Assembly: GCF_009861505.1 (NCBI RefSeq)
Contig: NZ_WTFT01000004.1
Coordinates: 266,822-330,821, forward strand
Direction of reading: 5' to 3'
DNA: 64,000 bases
Origin: Pseudomonas izuensis
Lineage (GTDB): Bacteria; Pseudomonadota; Gammaproteobacteria; Pseudomonadales; Pseudomonadaceae
Shown here: in pieces, positions 1 through 10,284 of the stretch
Layout of the letters: each line of letters starts with the position of its first letter
Numbering within the stretch: the first letter of the stretch is position 1
Made by a program: the position numbers and the translations under genes
Notes under the pieces: generated by a model
The model's database searches: none
What the model was told of the DNA's origin: nothing
The model's input: only the letters and a program-made list of their open reading frames with translations

Positions 1-1
1 A

Positions 2-1072
2 TTCCGCACCTCGGCGATCATTGCCATGGTCATTGCGGTGGTGATCATCATCGCCCTGCTGGGCATGCTGATCAGTTTCCTGATGCAGCCATTGCTGACC
101 ATGGGTCGTGCCATGCACGACATCGCCGAAGGCGAAGGCGATCTGACCAAACGCCTGACCATTCACGGTCACGACGAATTCGGTGCACTGGGGATGTCGT
201 TCAACCGTTTCGTAGAACGTATTCACACCTCGATTCGCGAGGTGTCCTCGGCCACCGGTCAGGTCAACGAAGTGGCACTGCGTGTAGTGGCGGCGTCCAA
301 CTCGTCGATGTTCAACTCCGACCAGCAAGCCTCACGCACCAGTAGCGTCGCCGCAGCCATCAACCAACTCGGCGCCGCCGCCCAGGAAATCGCCCAGAAC
401 GCCGCCCTCGCCTCCCAGCATTCGAGCGATGCCCGCGCCCTGGCCGAAGAGGGTCAGCAGGTGGTGGATAACACCATCTCGGCGATGCACCAGCTATCGG
501 CGAAGATCAGCGACTCGTGCGGCAATATCGAAACGCTCAACAGCAACACCGTCAACATCGGGCAGATTCTGGAAGTGATCACCAGCATCTCCCAGCAGAC
601 CAACCTGCTGGCCCTCAACGCCGCCATCGAAGCCGCGCGTGCGGGTGAAGCCGGGCGCGGGTTTGCGGTGGTAGCCGATGAAGTGCGCAACCTCGCTCAC
701 CGCACCCAGGATTCGGCGCAGCAAGTGCAGAAGATGATTGAGGAGCTGCAAATCGGCGCCCGCGAAGCCGTGGGCACCATGACCGAGAGCCAGCGTCACA
801 GTGAAAGCAGCGTCGGTATCGCCAACCAGGCCGGTGAACGCCTGGGCAGCGTGACCCAGCGCATCAGCGAAATCGACGGCATGAACCAGTCCGTGGCGAC
901 GGCGACGGAAGAACAGACGGCTGTGGTGGAATCGATCAACGTCGACATCACCGAGATCAACACCCTGAACCAGGAAGGCGTGGAGAACCTGCAATCAACC
1001 TTGCGTGCGTGTGCCGACCTTGAGCAGCAGGCGGCGCGGTTGAAGCATCTGGTGGGTAGTTTCAGGATCTAA
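2..1072 (+). CDS. Methyl-accepting chemotaxis protein, 5' end outside window
   Basis: This is the C-terminal part of a transmembrane chemoreceptor that controls CheA kinase activity. The reading frame is already open at base 2, so the sensor domain and first membrane helix lie upstream. Visible in order: the second transmembrane helix (bases ~15-90), a HAMP linker ([13 protein letters not shown], ~120-250), and a long coiled-coil signalling domain. The hairpin tip carries the near-invariant [18 protein letters not shown] segment at ~595-650, followed by [13 protein letters not shown]. No CheR-tethering pentapeptide is present at the C-terminus (ends GSFRI). The ligand cannot be inferred because the sensor domain is missing. 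Family assignment is certain. Confidence 0.95.
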   Translation, partial: FRTSAIIAMVIAVVIIIALLGMLISFLMQPLLTMGRAMHDIAEGEGDLTKRLTIHGHDEFGALGMSFNRFVERIHTSIREVSSATGQVNEVALRVVAASNSSMFNSDQQASRTSSVAAAINQLGAAAQEIAQNAALASQHSSDARALAEEGQQVVDNTISAMHQLSAKISDSCGNIETLNSNTVNIGQILEVITSISQQTNLLALNAAIEAARAGEAGRGFAVVADEVRNLAHRTQDSAQQVQKMIEELQIGAREAVGTMTESQRHSESSVGIANQAGERLGSVTQRISEIDGMNQSVATATEEQTAVVESINVDITEINTLNQEGVENLQSTLRACADLEQQAARLKHLVGSFRI

Positions 1073-1090
1073 GGCGCTCTTGAAGGCCTC

Positions 1091-1166
1091 ATCGCGAGCA
1101 GGGCTCGCTCCTACAGTGGATCTGTGTCGTTCACAAACCCCTTGTAGGAGCGAGCCTGCTCGCGAT
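1091..1166. repeat. REP/REPIN inverted pair (TAGGAGCGAGC type)
   Basis: Two inverted copies of a 24-26 nt REP: ATCGCGAGCAGGGCTCGCTC at 1091 and its inverse at 1143-1166, separated by about 26 nt. The pair sits between convergent genes. The left copy carries one extra G compared with the right copy. Confidence 0.9.
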
Positions 1167-1190
1167 GGCGGCATCAGCAACAACAAAAAA

Positions 1191-1793
1191 CTAGAAGCGA
1201 GACCCCGGCTTCGAAAGAAACTCCAACTCCTGCGCCGTACTCTCCCGCCCCAACACCGCATTGCGATGCGGAAACCGTCCAAACTGCGCAATCACTCGCT
1301 GATGCTTCTCGGCATAGTCCAGATAGTCGGCAAACAGCGCCCTGTCACTTTCCGGTTGTTGCTCCAGCAGTTCGATGTAGCGAGAGATGCATTCGTTTTG
1401 CACTTCGAGGTTTTCGCAGTGCTCGAACACCAGCAGGATGAACACCCGCTGGATCGGCTGCAGTTGCCGATCGAAATCTGCGGCAATGCCTTGAGCAACG
1501 AGTGCCTGGGCCCTGATGTCACCGGAAAAGGCTTTGGGGGTATCGCGAAAGAGCATGCGCGGCAATTGATCGAGTAACAGCACCAGGGCCAGCCAACCTT
1601 CGGGACATTGCGCCCACTCGGTCAAACCGCCGGCCAGGGCCTGCTCGACCTGGCCCCCGAAGCGCTCACGCGCTTCGAGGTCCTGGCTGTCACGCTTGCC
1701 GAACCATAACGTGCCCTTTTGCGCCGCCACTTCCTTCGATGATTCGCAGTTTCCGAACCACCATTCGAGCAACGGCTGCCAGGGCGCGATCAT
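1191..1793 (-). CDS. DUF924 family protein
   Basis: A 200-residue soluble protein that matches the DUF924 family from end to end. Visible hallmarks are the N-terminal PLLEWWFG, a central LVLLLDQLPRMLFRD segment, FILLVFEHCENLEVQ, and the C-terminal QFGRFPHRNAVLGR. The family is predicted to be all-helical and TPR-like, and no biochemical role is established. There is no signal peptide or membrane segment. The gene starts 3 nt after the fbp stop codon on the same strand, so co-transcription with fbp is likely. The ATG at 1793 gives the family's usual N-terminus. Confidence 0.88.
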   Translation of the reverse strand: MIAPWQPLLEWWFGNCESSKEVAAQKGTLWFGKRDSQDLEARERFGGQVEQALAGGLTEWAQCPEGWLALVLLLDQLPRMLFRDTPKAFSGDIRAQALVAQGIAADFDRQLQPIQRVFILLVFEHCENLEVQNECISRYIELLEQQPESDRALFADYLDYAEKHQRVIAQFGRFPHRNAVLGRESTAQELEFLSKPGSRF

Positions 1794-1796
1794 GAT

Positions 1797-2807
1797 TTAC
1801 TCCTTGTGGTACGCCGTGACGCGTGCAACTTCTTCCTTCGAGCCGAGGAACACCGCTACACGCTGGTGCAAGCCTTCTGGCTGGATGTCGAGGATGCGCT
1901 GGTGGCCGTCGGTGGACGCGCCGCCCGCTTGTTCGACGAGGAACGACATCGGGTTGGCTTCGTACATCAGGCGCAGCTTGCCCGGCTTGGATGGCTCGCG
2001 GCTGTCGCGTGGGTACATGAACAGGCCACCACGGGTCAGGATGCGGTGCACGTCCGCGACCATCGCCGCAACCCAGCGCATGTTGTAGTTCTTTTTCAGC
2101 GGGCCTGCGTCGCCTGCCAGCAGTTCGCTGACGTAACGCTGTACCGGCGCCTCCCAGTGACGCTGGTTGGATGCGTTGATCGCGAATTCCTGGGTGGATT
2201 CAGGAATGGTGATGTCTTCGTGGGTCAGTACGAAGCTGCCCATTTCACGGTCCAGGGTGAAGCCTTTGACACCGTCGCCCAAGGTCAGCACCAGCATGGT
2301 CTGAGGGCCGTAGATGGCATAACCGGCGGCAACCTGCTGGGTGCCTGGCTGCAGGAAGGCTTTTTCATTCAGCGCTTCGTTCTGGCTCAGGTGTTCGTTC
2401 GGGCAGCGCAGCACCGAGAAGATAGTGCCGACCGGGGCGTTGATATCGATGTTCGACGAACCGTCCAGCGGGTCGAATACCAGCAGGTAAGCGCCTTTCG
2501 GGTATTTGCCCGGGATCTGGTAGGCATTGTCCATTTCTTCGGACGCCATGCCGGCCAGGTGACCGCCCCATTCGTTGGCTTCAAGCAGGATTTCGTTAGA
2601 GAGTACGTCGAGCTTCTTCTGCACTTCGCCCTGGACGTTTTCAGTACCCATGCTGCCCAGAACACCGCCCAGGGCGCCTTTGGAAACGGCGTGGCTGATC
2701 TCCTTGCAAGCACGCGCCACCACTTCGATCAGGAAGCGCAGATCGGCAGGAGTGTTGTTGCTGCGGGTCTGCTCAATCAAATAGCGACTCAAGGTAACGC
2801 GGGACAT
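1797..2807 (-). CDS. fbp: Fructose-1,6-bisphosphatase class 1
   Basis: Hydrolyses fructose 1,6-bisphosphate to fructose 6-phosphate in cytosolic gluconeogenesis. The 336-residue length is normal for class 1 enzymes. The metal/substrate motif [13 protein letters not shown] is at residues 111-123, preceded by the acidic [11 protein letters not shown] segment; substrate-binding [13 protein letters not shown] is near residue 285. Pseudomonads with an Entner-Doudoroff-centred metabolism need this enzyme for growth on organic acids and for hexose-phosphate recycling. The start is preceded by GGAG-type sequence (AGCCTTCC on the plus strand). The DUF924 gene follows 3 nt downstream and probably shares the transcript. 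Confidence 0.97.
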   Translation of the reverse strand: MSRVTLSRYLIEQTRSNNTPADLRFLIEVVARACKEISHAVSKGALGGVLGSMGTENVQGEVQKKLDVLSNEILLEANEWGGHLAGMASEEMDNAYQIPGKYPKGAYLLVFDPLDGSSNIDINAPVGTIFSVLRCPNEHLSQNEALNEKAFLQPGTQQVAAGYAIYGPQTMLVLTLGDGVKGFTLDREMGSFVLTHEDITIPESTQEFAINASNQRHWEAPVQRYVSELLAGDAGPLKKNYNMRWVAAMVADVHRILTRGGLFMYPRDSREPSKPGKLRLMYEANPMSFLVEQAGGASTDGHQRILDIQPEGLHQRVAVFLGSKEEVARVTAYHKE

Positions 2808-2996
2808 GGAAGGCTCCGGAGAAATGGGGGGGCTAAAAACCCGCGCAGTTTAGCGCGAGTCGGTGCGCATTTCCTCCTATCAGACGTGATCGGTCGAAGA
2901 GAGTTCATGCGCGGGGATGAGCGTAGATGGAAATGGACCGAATGTGGGTCAAAGAGTAGTGGTCATTGCAGCATCTTTGTCGGCTGATCGACCGCT

Positions 2997-3075
2997 ATCG
3001 CGGGCAAGCCCGCTCCCACAAGGACAGCGCTGTACCTGTGGGAGCGGCGGTGCGACGATTCGACTTGCCCGCGAT
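2997..3075. repeat. REP pair with expanded right arm
   Basis: The left copy ATCGCGGGCAAGCCCGCTCC (from 2997) faces a right copy beginning GTGGGAGCGG at ~3039. The right copy has about 17 extra nt (GGTGCGACGATTCGA) before TTGCCCGCGAT at 3065-3075. It lies between fbp and the convergently read DUF3999 gene end. Confidence 0.85.
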
Positions 3076-3098
3076 CTGGCGCGCAGCGCCAGCCATTC

Positions 3099-4469
3099 TC
3101 AGGAGTTGGCTGGCGGTTTACGCAGCAGACTGAACGCCATCGCCGCCAGGGCCAGCACACTGAGCAGCAATACCGCCCACAGGCCAAATTTCTTCCAGTC
3201 GGTGCCAACCTGTGCCGGTACGGGCGCAACGACCGGGGTCACCATCGCCCCGCCACCGACCGAAGCCTTGCCCAATGTCGCCAGTTTCGCCGCGCTGTAA
3301 TCCGGGATCAGCGTCGACAATGGCAGGCTTGCCGCCTTGACCGTCGAATTGCCCAGCACCAACGTATAAGGACCGGGCCCCCGCGCCAGAAACACCAGTT
3401 GCGTAGCGCGCACGGCAAATTTCAGCGTGGGTGCCTGCGTCCCTAACCCACCGCCACGCTCGTCCACCGCTAACTTAAGCTGCTGCACGGTTTGTCCCGA
3501 TAACTGCAACTCGTTCTGCACCACATCCTGGCCGTTCTGGGTCAGGCGATACAGTAATCCACTGCTCAACGGCTGCCACGGCAGACTGCTTTCCCGCCGC
3601 CCGGACAAGTCTACGGGTGCCAGGCTGTTGGGCTGGTCCAACGTGACCTGAACGCGCTCGACATTCAGCCCCATCGGCAATTGCCAGATGTACTCACCGG
3701 CCTTCACGGCGCTTCCCGCCAACGCTTGCGACCAGACCAACGGCAGCGGCAGGCTGCGGGGGCTGGCGCTTTGCAGTTGCGCCGATGTCAGGATCGGCGC
3801 CGCTTGCGGTGTGTTCCACAGCAATCGCAGATAACGCGCCGACTGCCCCGGTAGACCGACTTCATGTTGCTCGACCCGTTCATCGGCAAGGGTCAACCGC
3901 GCCACTTGCCCTTCGCCCCAGGGCTGCCAATGCTGCAAATCGTCGCTGGCCTCGATGCTGAACCGCTGGAAACCGTCACGTTCACTGGTCCAGTCGAGAA
4001 CCAGCTGCTGCAATGGCGCCTTGATAGCGCTGGCGTCGAGCAGCCAGCCACGCAACTCTTCTTCGCCTACTTCCAGCTGAGTGGATGGCTGAACTTCAAC
4101 CAGCGTGCCATTGGCGCTCGATTGCACCCGTATGCTCGGTGCGCGCTCGGTGTCGTCCACCGAGTTGTACAGCGGAAACCATTTGACGTCGGTCAGCGTG
4201 CGATTTTCGTCGATCCGGGCGGTCTCCCGGGCCAGCGCGTAGGCCTGCACATCGCCGACAGCGTTGAACACGCGAACATCGCTGAGGTCGGTCTGCCGCG
4301 CATTCAGTTGCACCGCCAGGGGCAACTCAAGGCGATACCAAGGGCCTTCGCCGCTCACCGACAACGGTACCTGTGTGGTGAAATCCGCCGGTTTTTCCTG
4401 AGCGCCGACTGCCAGCGCCATGCCCATCGCAACAGCGCCCAACCAGCCCAGGTTCAGCTTCTGATTCAA
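3099..4469 (-). CDS. DUF3999 domain protein, envelope-anchored
   Basis: A 456-residue protein of the DUF3999 family, function unknown. It has an N-terminal signal peptide (LGAVAMGMALAVGAQ), a long beta-rich periplasmic region (residues ~25-400), and one C-terminal membrane helix (LWAVLLLSVLALAAMAF) ending in a short basic tail. This predicts a periplasmic domain anchored to the inner membrane. The start is a TTG that overlaps the upstream stop codon (TTGA); GGAG lies 8 nt before it, which supports TTG over downstream candidates. It is translationally coupled to the DUF2339 gene, its usual genomic partner, so the two probably act in one membrane complex. Confidence 0.85.
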   Translation of the reverse strand: MNQKLNLGWLGAVAMGMALAVGAQEKPADFTTQVPLSVSGEGPWYRLELPLAVQLNARQTDLSDVRVFNAVGDVQAYALARETARIDENRTLTDVKWFPLYNSVDDTERAPSIRVQSSANGTLVEVQPSTQLEVGEEELRGWLLDASAIKAPLQQLVLDWTSERDGFQRFSIEASDDLQHWQPWGEGQVARLTLADERVEQHEVGLPGQSARYLRLLWNTPQAAPILTSAQLQSASPRSLPLPLVWSQALAGSAVKAGEYIWQLPMGLNVERVQVTLDQPNSLAPVDLSGRRESSLPWQPLSSGLLYRLTQNGQDVVQNELQLSGQTVQQLKLAVDERGGGLGTQAPTLKFAVRATQLVFLARGPGPYTLVLGNSTVKAASLPLSTLIPDYSAAKLATLGKASVGGGAMVTPVVAPVPAQVGTDWKKFGLWAVLLLSVLALAAMAFSLLRKPPANS

Positions 4470-7400
4470 GACGACACTCCTTCGGTTTTCGGGGCCGGTT
4501 TTTCAGGGACCGACTCAACCTCGATGCGTTTGGGCGGCAACGGGGCAAAATAACCCACCACCAGCAACAACACGCCAACGCCAATAAACGACACGATCCG
4601 CGCCAGCCCGCCACGGTTGCTCAATTCGACAAAGAACAGTTTGGCCACGACCACGCCGATCAGCGCGGCACCCATCAACCAGATCTCGCGACGGCCACGC
4701 AGATGACCGCCGATCATCAGACTCAGGGCCATCAAGGTCCAGACGATAGACAGGCCAGCCTGCACCCGCATGGATTCAAGTAGCGAATCGAGCTCGAACG
4801 GCACACCACTCCACTGGTGCGCCGTGCGCATGACCAATGCCGTGAAGAACGCGAAGAGCGAGACACCCGTGATTGCTGGTATGGCTTTAGCTGCAAATTC
4901 CCTGCCCACCCCAAGCTGGGCCACGACACTGCGGGACCAGACATAAACACCGAACAACGCAAACATCAGACCCAATTCCAGTGGGTTGACCAGCGGCACG
5001 TAAGGCAACGGTTCGGCTGCGCCGTTACTGAAGACGTTCGCCAACCAGAACCAGGCGAGCATCAACAACGCCAGCGGCGCAGCGGCGTACAGGCGGTATT
5101 CGCGGGCATAAGACGACACCGGCCACGGCCAGGCGCGGGGTGCGGCCATCAGCACCAGATACAGGCTTGGCAGAATGGCCCAGCCCAACCAGCGCCAGGC
5201 GTTGTATTGCTCGGACAACTGCAACAAGCCGTAACGCAACTCCAGGGCTAGCACCCCGATCAACAGCCAGCAGCCGAGTACATGAGCAGCACTCAATGCC
5301 AGCGTTGGCAACATCGACGCCAGGCGCCGCAGGGAGACGAAATGCACCCCGAACAGCGCCGGCCAGACCAGCCAGCCAAATTGGGCGGCCGGGTGATAAC
5401 GCGAATGCCAGGCCCCCAGCAACACCAGTGCGCCAGCGGGTACCAGCACCGTGCACAGCAACCCCAGCGACGGCCATTTCAGACGCAGCGCCAATACCGT
5501 CCACAGCGCAACGCTCACGGCCACGACAATCAGCAACAACGTCGCTTGCAGCGGTAACGGCGCAAAGCGCAGCACTTCACTGGCCCACGCCAGCGCCCAC
5601 CAGACCGCACCCCACACCAGCGATATCCGGGACAAACGCTGCAAACTCAAACGACCAAACCCCATGGCAGGATTGTCGATTTGCAAACGCCAGGCGCCCA
5701 CCAACGCAGTCAGCCCCAGCATCAGCGGTGCCCAGAACGCGCCATGGGCCAATGGCCGCAACGCTTCACTGGACAGCGGCCACGATGCGAGGAACAACGC
5801 GCCACCCAACAATTGCACGGCAAGGGCGCAGAACAACACGGCCCGCGACGCGAGACGCAGGCTGACGAACAACGTCACCAACCCGGCCACGGCCCAACTG
5901 ATCACCGTGCCGTGGCTAAAGAAAAACAGTGGCGCCAGCAAATAGAGGAACGCCAGGCCCAGACAGGCCAAAACCGGGATGCCTCGGCGCTCCCAGAGCC
6001 TGGTTTGCTCAGGCGACGCTTTGTGCAATTGGTAGAAACTGAACAACAGTGCGACACCCAGCATCAACGCGCCCAGTGAAGTGCCGTCCAGCAGGCTGCC
6101 CTCGCCGCTGCGCAGCTCGCTGAGAAACACCAGCGCCGAACCCAGTTGCAGCAACAGGGCAAAGGCCCGGGCCAACGACCGTTGCTGGCGCAGGCCGAGC
6201 CAGAAAATCCCTGCGCCTTCCACTGCCCATGCGGCGGTCGTCCAGCGCGCATCCAGCCCCAGCGGGATCGCCAGGCTGGTGAAAATCACCCCCAAGGCCA
6301 GGCAGGTTTCCCCCAGCAGCATTGCGCGGCCACCCATCAGCAAACGGGCCAGCCCCATGTAGATCATGCCCAGCGCCAAGGCACTGAACGCAGCAGCGAA
6401 CTCCAGATGATGCACCAGGGCGAACTGCAACCCGAAACCCGCCAACGGCGGACCGAACAGCAGCGTGCCGTCGACGTAATCACCTTGGCGCGCCGACCAG
6501 CGCAACAGCGCTTCGCGGCTGTCACCCTCGGGCGCATCGCTCCTCTCCAGCAGCTTGCGCCGGGAGAACAGCAGGCCGATGGCCAGATACATCAGGAAGA
6601 ACAGGATCAGGAACGGTTCGGTGCTCCACAGCAGCTCCGGTGCATAGGAACGCAAGCCCCAGGCGAAGCCGATGCCGAAGGTGCCGACAAAGCCGATGAC
6701 ATTCAGCAAGCGCCACGCCTTGAACCAGGCAATGGCCAGGATGCCGGCGTTGAGCAGGGCGAAGTAACTGAACAGTGCGATGTGGCTGCCGCTGCCAGTG
6801 GAGGCGAGTATCGGTGCGGCGAAGCCACCCAGTGCGGCAGCGGCCGCCAACCCGATGGCATCCTGGGTCACGGCGAGAATCGCCGAGAACACCGTGATTG
6901 CCACCAGAATGCCAAACGCCGCTGAAGGGTCGAGCAACGGATGCAGGCGCATCGCTGCAAACACCGTCAGGTACAACACAGCGACCCCGGCACCTTGCAG
7001 CATCAAGGCGTAGTTGTTGTTGCGTGCCCGCAACCACCAACCCAGCCCGAGCAGCCCCAGCGCCGCCGCCGCGACACCGGCGTAACGCAACTCGATCGGC
7101 ACCACCATGCCTTCGGTGGCATAGCGCAGCAGGAAAGCCAGACCGAGGAACAACAGCACCACGCCGACCCGCAATACAGTGTTACCGCCAAACAGCCACC
7201 CGCGGGCAGCGCTGATGGCACGCTCGAAGACATTCGGACCGCGCGGGATGGCGGGTTGCTGCGGTTCGCGGGCGGCCGGCTGCGGTTTCCAGGGATCGAT
7301 GGGTAGCGGACGGATGGCTTCGGCAGTGGAATCGAGTTCGGGCGGGAGTTCCCAGATCAACTCTGTGGGTTCGACAGAGGGATGCGCGACAACGGCGTCC

Positions 7401-7675
7401 GGAACTACCACGGTTTCGCTGACAACAGGTTCACTGGCTTCAGGAACGGTGACGCCCGGCATTTCCAGAAGGGCCAACCGTTGCTCGACCCCCTGCAGCG
7501 CCACCTGCGCCTGCTCCAGCAGACGACGTTGCTCACCGGCCTGCGATGCCAACCGGCCGATGCGAATGGCCTGGCCAATCGCCAGACCGAGCAGCGCACC
7601 CAGCAGCGCATCGCTGAACGACTCATCGAGTATCCAGCCCAGCACCAGGCCAATCAGCATGAACATCCATTGCAT
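4466..7675 (-). CDS. DUF2339 polytopic membrane protein
   Basis: A very hydrophobic protein of about 1069 residues that matches the DUF2339 family. The N-terminus has a membrane helix, then a short coiled coil (QAGEQRRLLEQAQVALQGVEQRL), a Pro/Glu-rich linker, and from ~residue 160 more than 20 predicted membrane helices. Function is unknown. I chose the ATG at 7675 (MQWMFMLIG) because AGGGAT lies at the right distance before it; a TTG at 7696 would add seven unlikely residues. The 3' end overlaps the DUF3999 start by 4 nt. Alternative fates such as transporter or polymer flippase cannot be separated from sequence alone. Confidence 0.85.
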   Translation of the reverse strand: MQWMFMLIGLVLGWILDESFSDALLGALLGLAIGQAIRIGRLASQAGEQRRLLEQAQVALQGVEQRLALLEMPGVTVPEASEPVVSETVVVPDAVVAHPSVEPTELIWELPPELDSTAEAIRPLPIDPWKPQPAAREPQQPAIPRGPNVFERAISAARGWLFGGNTVLRVGVVLLFLGLAFLLRYATEGMVVPIELRYAGVAAAALGLLGLGWWLRARNNNYALMLQGAGVAVLYLTVFAAMRLHPLLDPSAAFGILVAITVFSAILAVTQDAIGLAAAAALGGFAAPILASTGSGSHIALFSYFALLNAGILAIAWFKAWRLLNVIGFVGTFGIGFAWGLRSYAPELLWSTEPFLILFFLMYLAIGLLFSRRKLLERSDAPEGDSREALLRWSARQGDYVDGTLLFGPPLAGFGLQFALVHHLEFAAAFSALALGMIYMGLARLLMGGRAMLLGETCLALGVIFTSLAIPLGLDARWTTAAWAVEGAGIFWLGLRQQRSLARAFALLLQLGSALVFLSELRSGEGSLLDGTSLGALMLGVALLFSFYQLHKASPEQTRLWERRGIPVLACLGLAFLYLLAPLFFFSHGTVISWAVAGLVTLFVSLRLASRAVLFCALAVQLLGGALFLASWPLSSEALRPLAHGAFWAPLMLGLTALVGAWRLQIDNPAMGFGRLSLQRLSRISLVWGAVWWALAWASEVLRFAPLPLQATLLLIVVAVSVALWTVLALRLKWPSLGLLCTVLVPAGALVLLGAWHSRYHPAAQFGWLVWPALFGVHFVSLRRLASMLPTLALSAAHVLGCWLLIGVLALELRYGLLQLSEQYNAWRWLGWAILPSLYLVLMAAPRAWPWPVSSYAREYRLYAAAPLALLMLAWFWLANVFSNGAAEPLPYVPLVNPLELGLMFALFGVYVWSRSVVAQLGVGREFAAKAIPAITGVSLFAFFTALVMRTAHQWSGVPFELDSLLESMRVQAGLSIVWTLMALSLMIGGHLRGRREIWLMGAALIGVVVAKLFFVELSNRGGLARIVSFIGVGVLLLVVGYFAPLPPKRIEVESVPEKPAPKTEGVSS

Positions 7676-7732
7676 GGTCGATATCCCTAAGCGCAATCCA
7701 GAAAGATTAGCGTAAGCAGCCCCAAAAAGATT

Positions 7733-7791
7733 GCAGCCTTCGGCAGCTCCTACAGGGATTGTGCATTCCTGTAGGAGCTGCCGAAGGCTGC
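7733..7791. repeat. REP pair (CAGCCTTCGGCAGCTCCTAC type)
   Basis: Perfect inverted copies of a 23-nt unit, 7733-7755 and 7769-7791, with a 13-nt loop. A different REP subfamily from the GTGGGAGCGGG type. It lies between the DUF2339 start and the end of glgP. Confidence 0.9.
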
Positions 7792-7833
7792 GATTTTTTC
7801 CGGCGCGCCTAGTATAGGGATCCGATCAGAGAC

Positions 7834-10284
7834 TTACCCCAACGCCTTCCAGATATCCGTGGCGTACTCGCGAATCGTCCTGTCTGACGAGAACCACCCC
7901 ATCCGCGCCGTGTTCAACACCGCTGAACGCCACCATTCCTTGGAATCATGCCAATGGGCCTCGACCCGCATCTGTGCGTTCCAGTAGGAATCGAAGTCGG
8001 CACAAACCAGGAAGCGGTCGTAGTCCACCAGTGAATCGATCAGCCCGGTGTAACGCGACGGATCATCGGGCGAGAACACCCCGCTGCGGATCGCCTGCAG
8101 CACGTCATTGAGCCGATGTGATGCAGCGATGTCCGGCACCGCGTTGAACTCGTGGTTCTGCTTGCGTGCTTCAACCTGCTGGGCGCTGAGACCAAAGATG
8201 AACATATGCTCGGCGCCGATGCGCTCGCACATTTCCACGTTGGCACCGTCCAGCGTACCGATGGTCAACGCACCGTTGAGACCGAACTTCATGTTGCTGG
8301 TCCCTGACGCTTCGAAGCCGGCGGTTGAAATCTGTTCGGACAAATCTGCCGCCGGAATGATGCTCTCCGCCAGGCTGACGTTGTAGTTGGGCAGGAACAC
8401 CACTTTGAGCAGGCCGCGCACGGTCGGGTCGTTGTTCACCACCCGGGCGATGTCGTTGGTCAGCTTGATGATCAATTTGGCCTGGTGATAACTGGCCGCC
8501 GCCTTGCCGGCAAAGATCTTCACCCGCGGCACCCAGTCGATTTCCGGCTCGGCGCGAATCGCCTGGTACAACGCCACTGTGTGCATCAGGTTGAGCAACT
8601 GGCGTTTGTACTCGTGGATCCGTTTGACCTGCACGTCGAACATGGCCGCCGGATTGATCGCCACACCCAGCCGTTCATGAATGATATGGGCCAGGGCCTT
8701 CTTACTGTGCAGTCGTTGTTCGGCAAAGGCCTTGCGAAACGCGGTCTTCTCGGCAAACGGCTCCAGAGCGAGCAAGCACTCCTCGGGGTTGTCCAGCACT
8801 TCCGGCCCAAGGGCATCGACCAGCATCGAGGTCAATTCCTGGTTGGACTGATAGAGCCAGCGGCGGAAGGTGATGCCGTTGGTCTTGTTGTTGATACGTT
8901 CCGGGTAGAGTTTGTGGAGTTCGGAGAACACCGTTTTGCGCATCAGTTGCGTATGCAATCCGGACACGCCGTTGACGCTGTGGGAACCAAGGAACGCCAG
9001 GTTCCCCATGCGCACGCGACGGCCATTGTCCTCCTCGATCAGCGACACCGCGCGCAGCACGTCGAAGTCATGGATGCCTTTGGCCCGTAGCGAATCGATG
9101 TGCTGTGCGTTGATCAGGTAAATGATCTGCATGTGCCGGGGCAACATGCGCTCCATCAAGCCGACCGGCCAGGTTTCCAGGGCTTCGGGCAGCAGCGTGT
9201 GGTTGGTGTAGGACAGCGTATCGACTGTGATCTGCCACGCCGCGTCCCAGGCCACGTCATAGACGTCGACCAATTGACGCATCAGCTCGGCCACGGCAAT
9301 CGAAGGGTGGGTATCGTTGAGCTGGATCGCTGCGTGGTCGCCGAGGGTCAGCACCGAGGTGTGCATGTTGCGATGGCGGCGCAGCAAGTCCTGCAGGGAC
9401 GCGGCGACGAAGAAATATTCCTGGCGCAGGCGCAGTTCCTGGCCTGCCTCTGTGCTGTCTGCCGGATACAGTACCCGCGAGATACTTTCGGCCCGGGCAA
9501 CTTCGGCGACCGCCCCCAGGTGGTCACCGGCGTTGAAACGCTCCAGGTGCAAGTCTTCCATGGCCCGCGCACGCCACAGACGCAACGTATTCACGCTCGC
9601 CCCGCGCCAACCGACCACCGGTGTGTCATAGGCAATGGCCCTGACGGTTTCCGCCGGGTGCCAGACTTGCCTGGACTTGCCGGCGTCATCGGTCACGGTC
9701 TCGACGCTGCCGCCAAAGCAGATCCGGTAAGCCACCTCCGGTCGCTCGAACTCCCATGGATTGCCGAAATCCAGCCAGTGCTCGGTCTGTTCCTGTTGCC
9801 AGCCGTCGACGATCGCCTGACGGAACAACCCGTGTTCGTAGCGAATGCCATAACCGTGACCGGCGATACCCAGGGTCGACATACTTTCCAAAAAGCAGGC
9901 CGCCAGACGACCGAGGCCGCCATTACCCAGCGCCGCGTCTGGCTCCAGCAGGCGAATACGCTCGATGTCGACACCGAGCTCTGTCATGGCCTCGCGCGCC
10001 ACGTCAAGCAGGCCGAGGTTACTCAGGCTGTCGTAGAGCAGCCGGCCGATGAGGAATTCCAGGGAGAGGTAATAAACGCGCTTCTGACCTTTGCGGTAGA
10101 TCTGCCGCGTGTGGTCCATCCAGTGCTCGACCATGTGATCACGCGCCGCCAGCGCAATGGCTTCGAACCAGTCATGGTCGAAAGCGTGATCCGGGTCTTT
10201 GCCCACCGCATAGGTGAGTTTGGTCAGGACGGCGTCGCGGAATGCGGCCACCTCTGCTTCGCGAACAAGTGGTTCTTGAGTCAT
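7834..10284 (-). CDS. glgP: Glycogen/starch phosphorylase
   Basis: Releases glucose 1-phosphate from alpha-1,4-glucans by phosphorolysis; PLP-dependent, GT35 family, cytosolic. The 816-residue length is standard. The PLP lysine lies in SGTSNMKFGLNGA at residue 666, followed by the diagnostic LTIGTLDGANVE. Other conserved blocks are YYLSLEFLIGR near residue 72 and ALGNGGLGRLAACFLES near residue 112. No other glycogen genes are adjacent, so it sits here alone. The 257-nt gap upstream to the next gene holds its promoter region, in which I could not identify a clear -35/-10 pair. Confidence 0.97.
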   Translation of the reverse strand: MTQEPLVREAEVAAFRDAVLTKLTYAVGKDPDHAFDHDWFEAIALAARDHMVEHWMDHTRQIYRKGQKRVYYLSLEFLIGRLLYDSLSNLGLLDVAREAMTELGVDIERIRLLEPDAALGNGGLGRLAACFLESMSTLGIAGHGYGIRYEHGLFRQAIVDGWQQEQTEHWLDFGNPWEFERPEVAYRICFGGSVETVTDDAGKSRQVWHPAETVRAIAYDTPVVGWRGASVNTLRLWRARAMEDLHLERFNAGDHLGAVAEVARAESISRVLYPADSTEAGQELRLRQEYFFVAASLQDLLRRHRNMHTSVLTLGDHAAIQLNDTHPSIAVAELMRQLVDVYDVAWDAAWQITVDTLSYTNHTLLPEALETWPVGLMERMLPRHMQIIYLINAQHIDSLRAKGIHDFDVLRAVSLIEEDNGRRVRMGNLAFLGSHSVNGVSGLHTQLMRKTVFSELHKLYPERINNKTNGITFRRWLYQSNQELTSMLVDALGPEVLDNPEECLLALEPFAEKTAFRKAFAEQRLHSKKALAHIIHERLGVAINPAAMFDVQVKRIHEYKRQLLNLMHTVALYQAIRAEPEIDWVPRVKIFAGKAAASYHQAKLIIKLTNDIARVVNNDPTVRGLLKVVFLPNYNVSLAESIIPAADLSEQISTAGFEASGTSNMKFGLNGALTIGTLDGANVEMCERIGAEHMFIFGLSAQQVEARKQNHEFNAVPDIAASHRLNDVLQAIRSGVFSPDDPSRYTGLIDSLVDYDRFLVCADFDSYWNAQMRVEAHWHDSKEWWRSAVLNTARMGWFSSDRTIREYATDIWKALG

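Noticed and set aside
1091..1166. REP pairs as individual rho-independent terminators or sRNAs
   Set aside because: They belong to a dispersed repeat family and lack T-runs; they may affect transcript ends, but that is not their identity.
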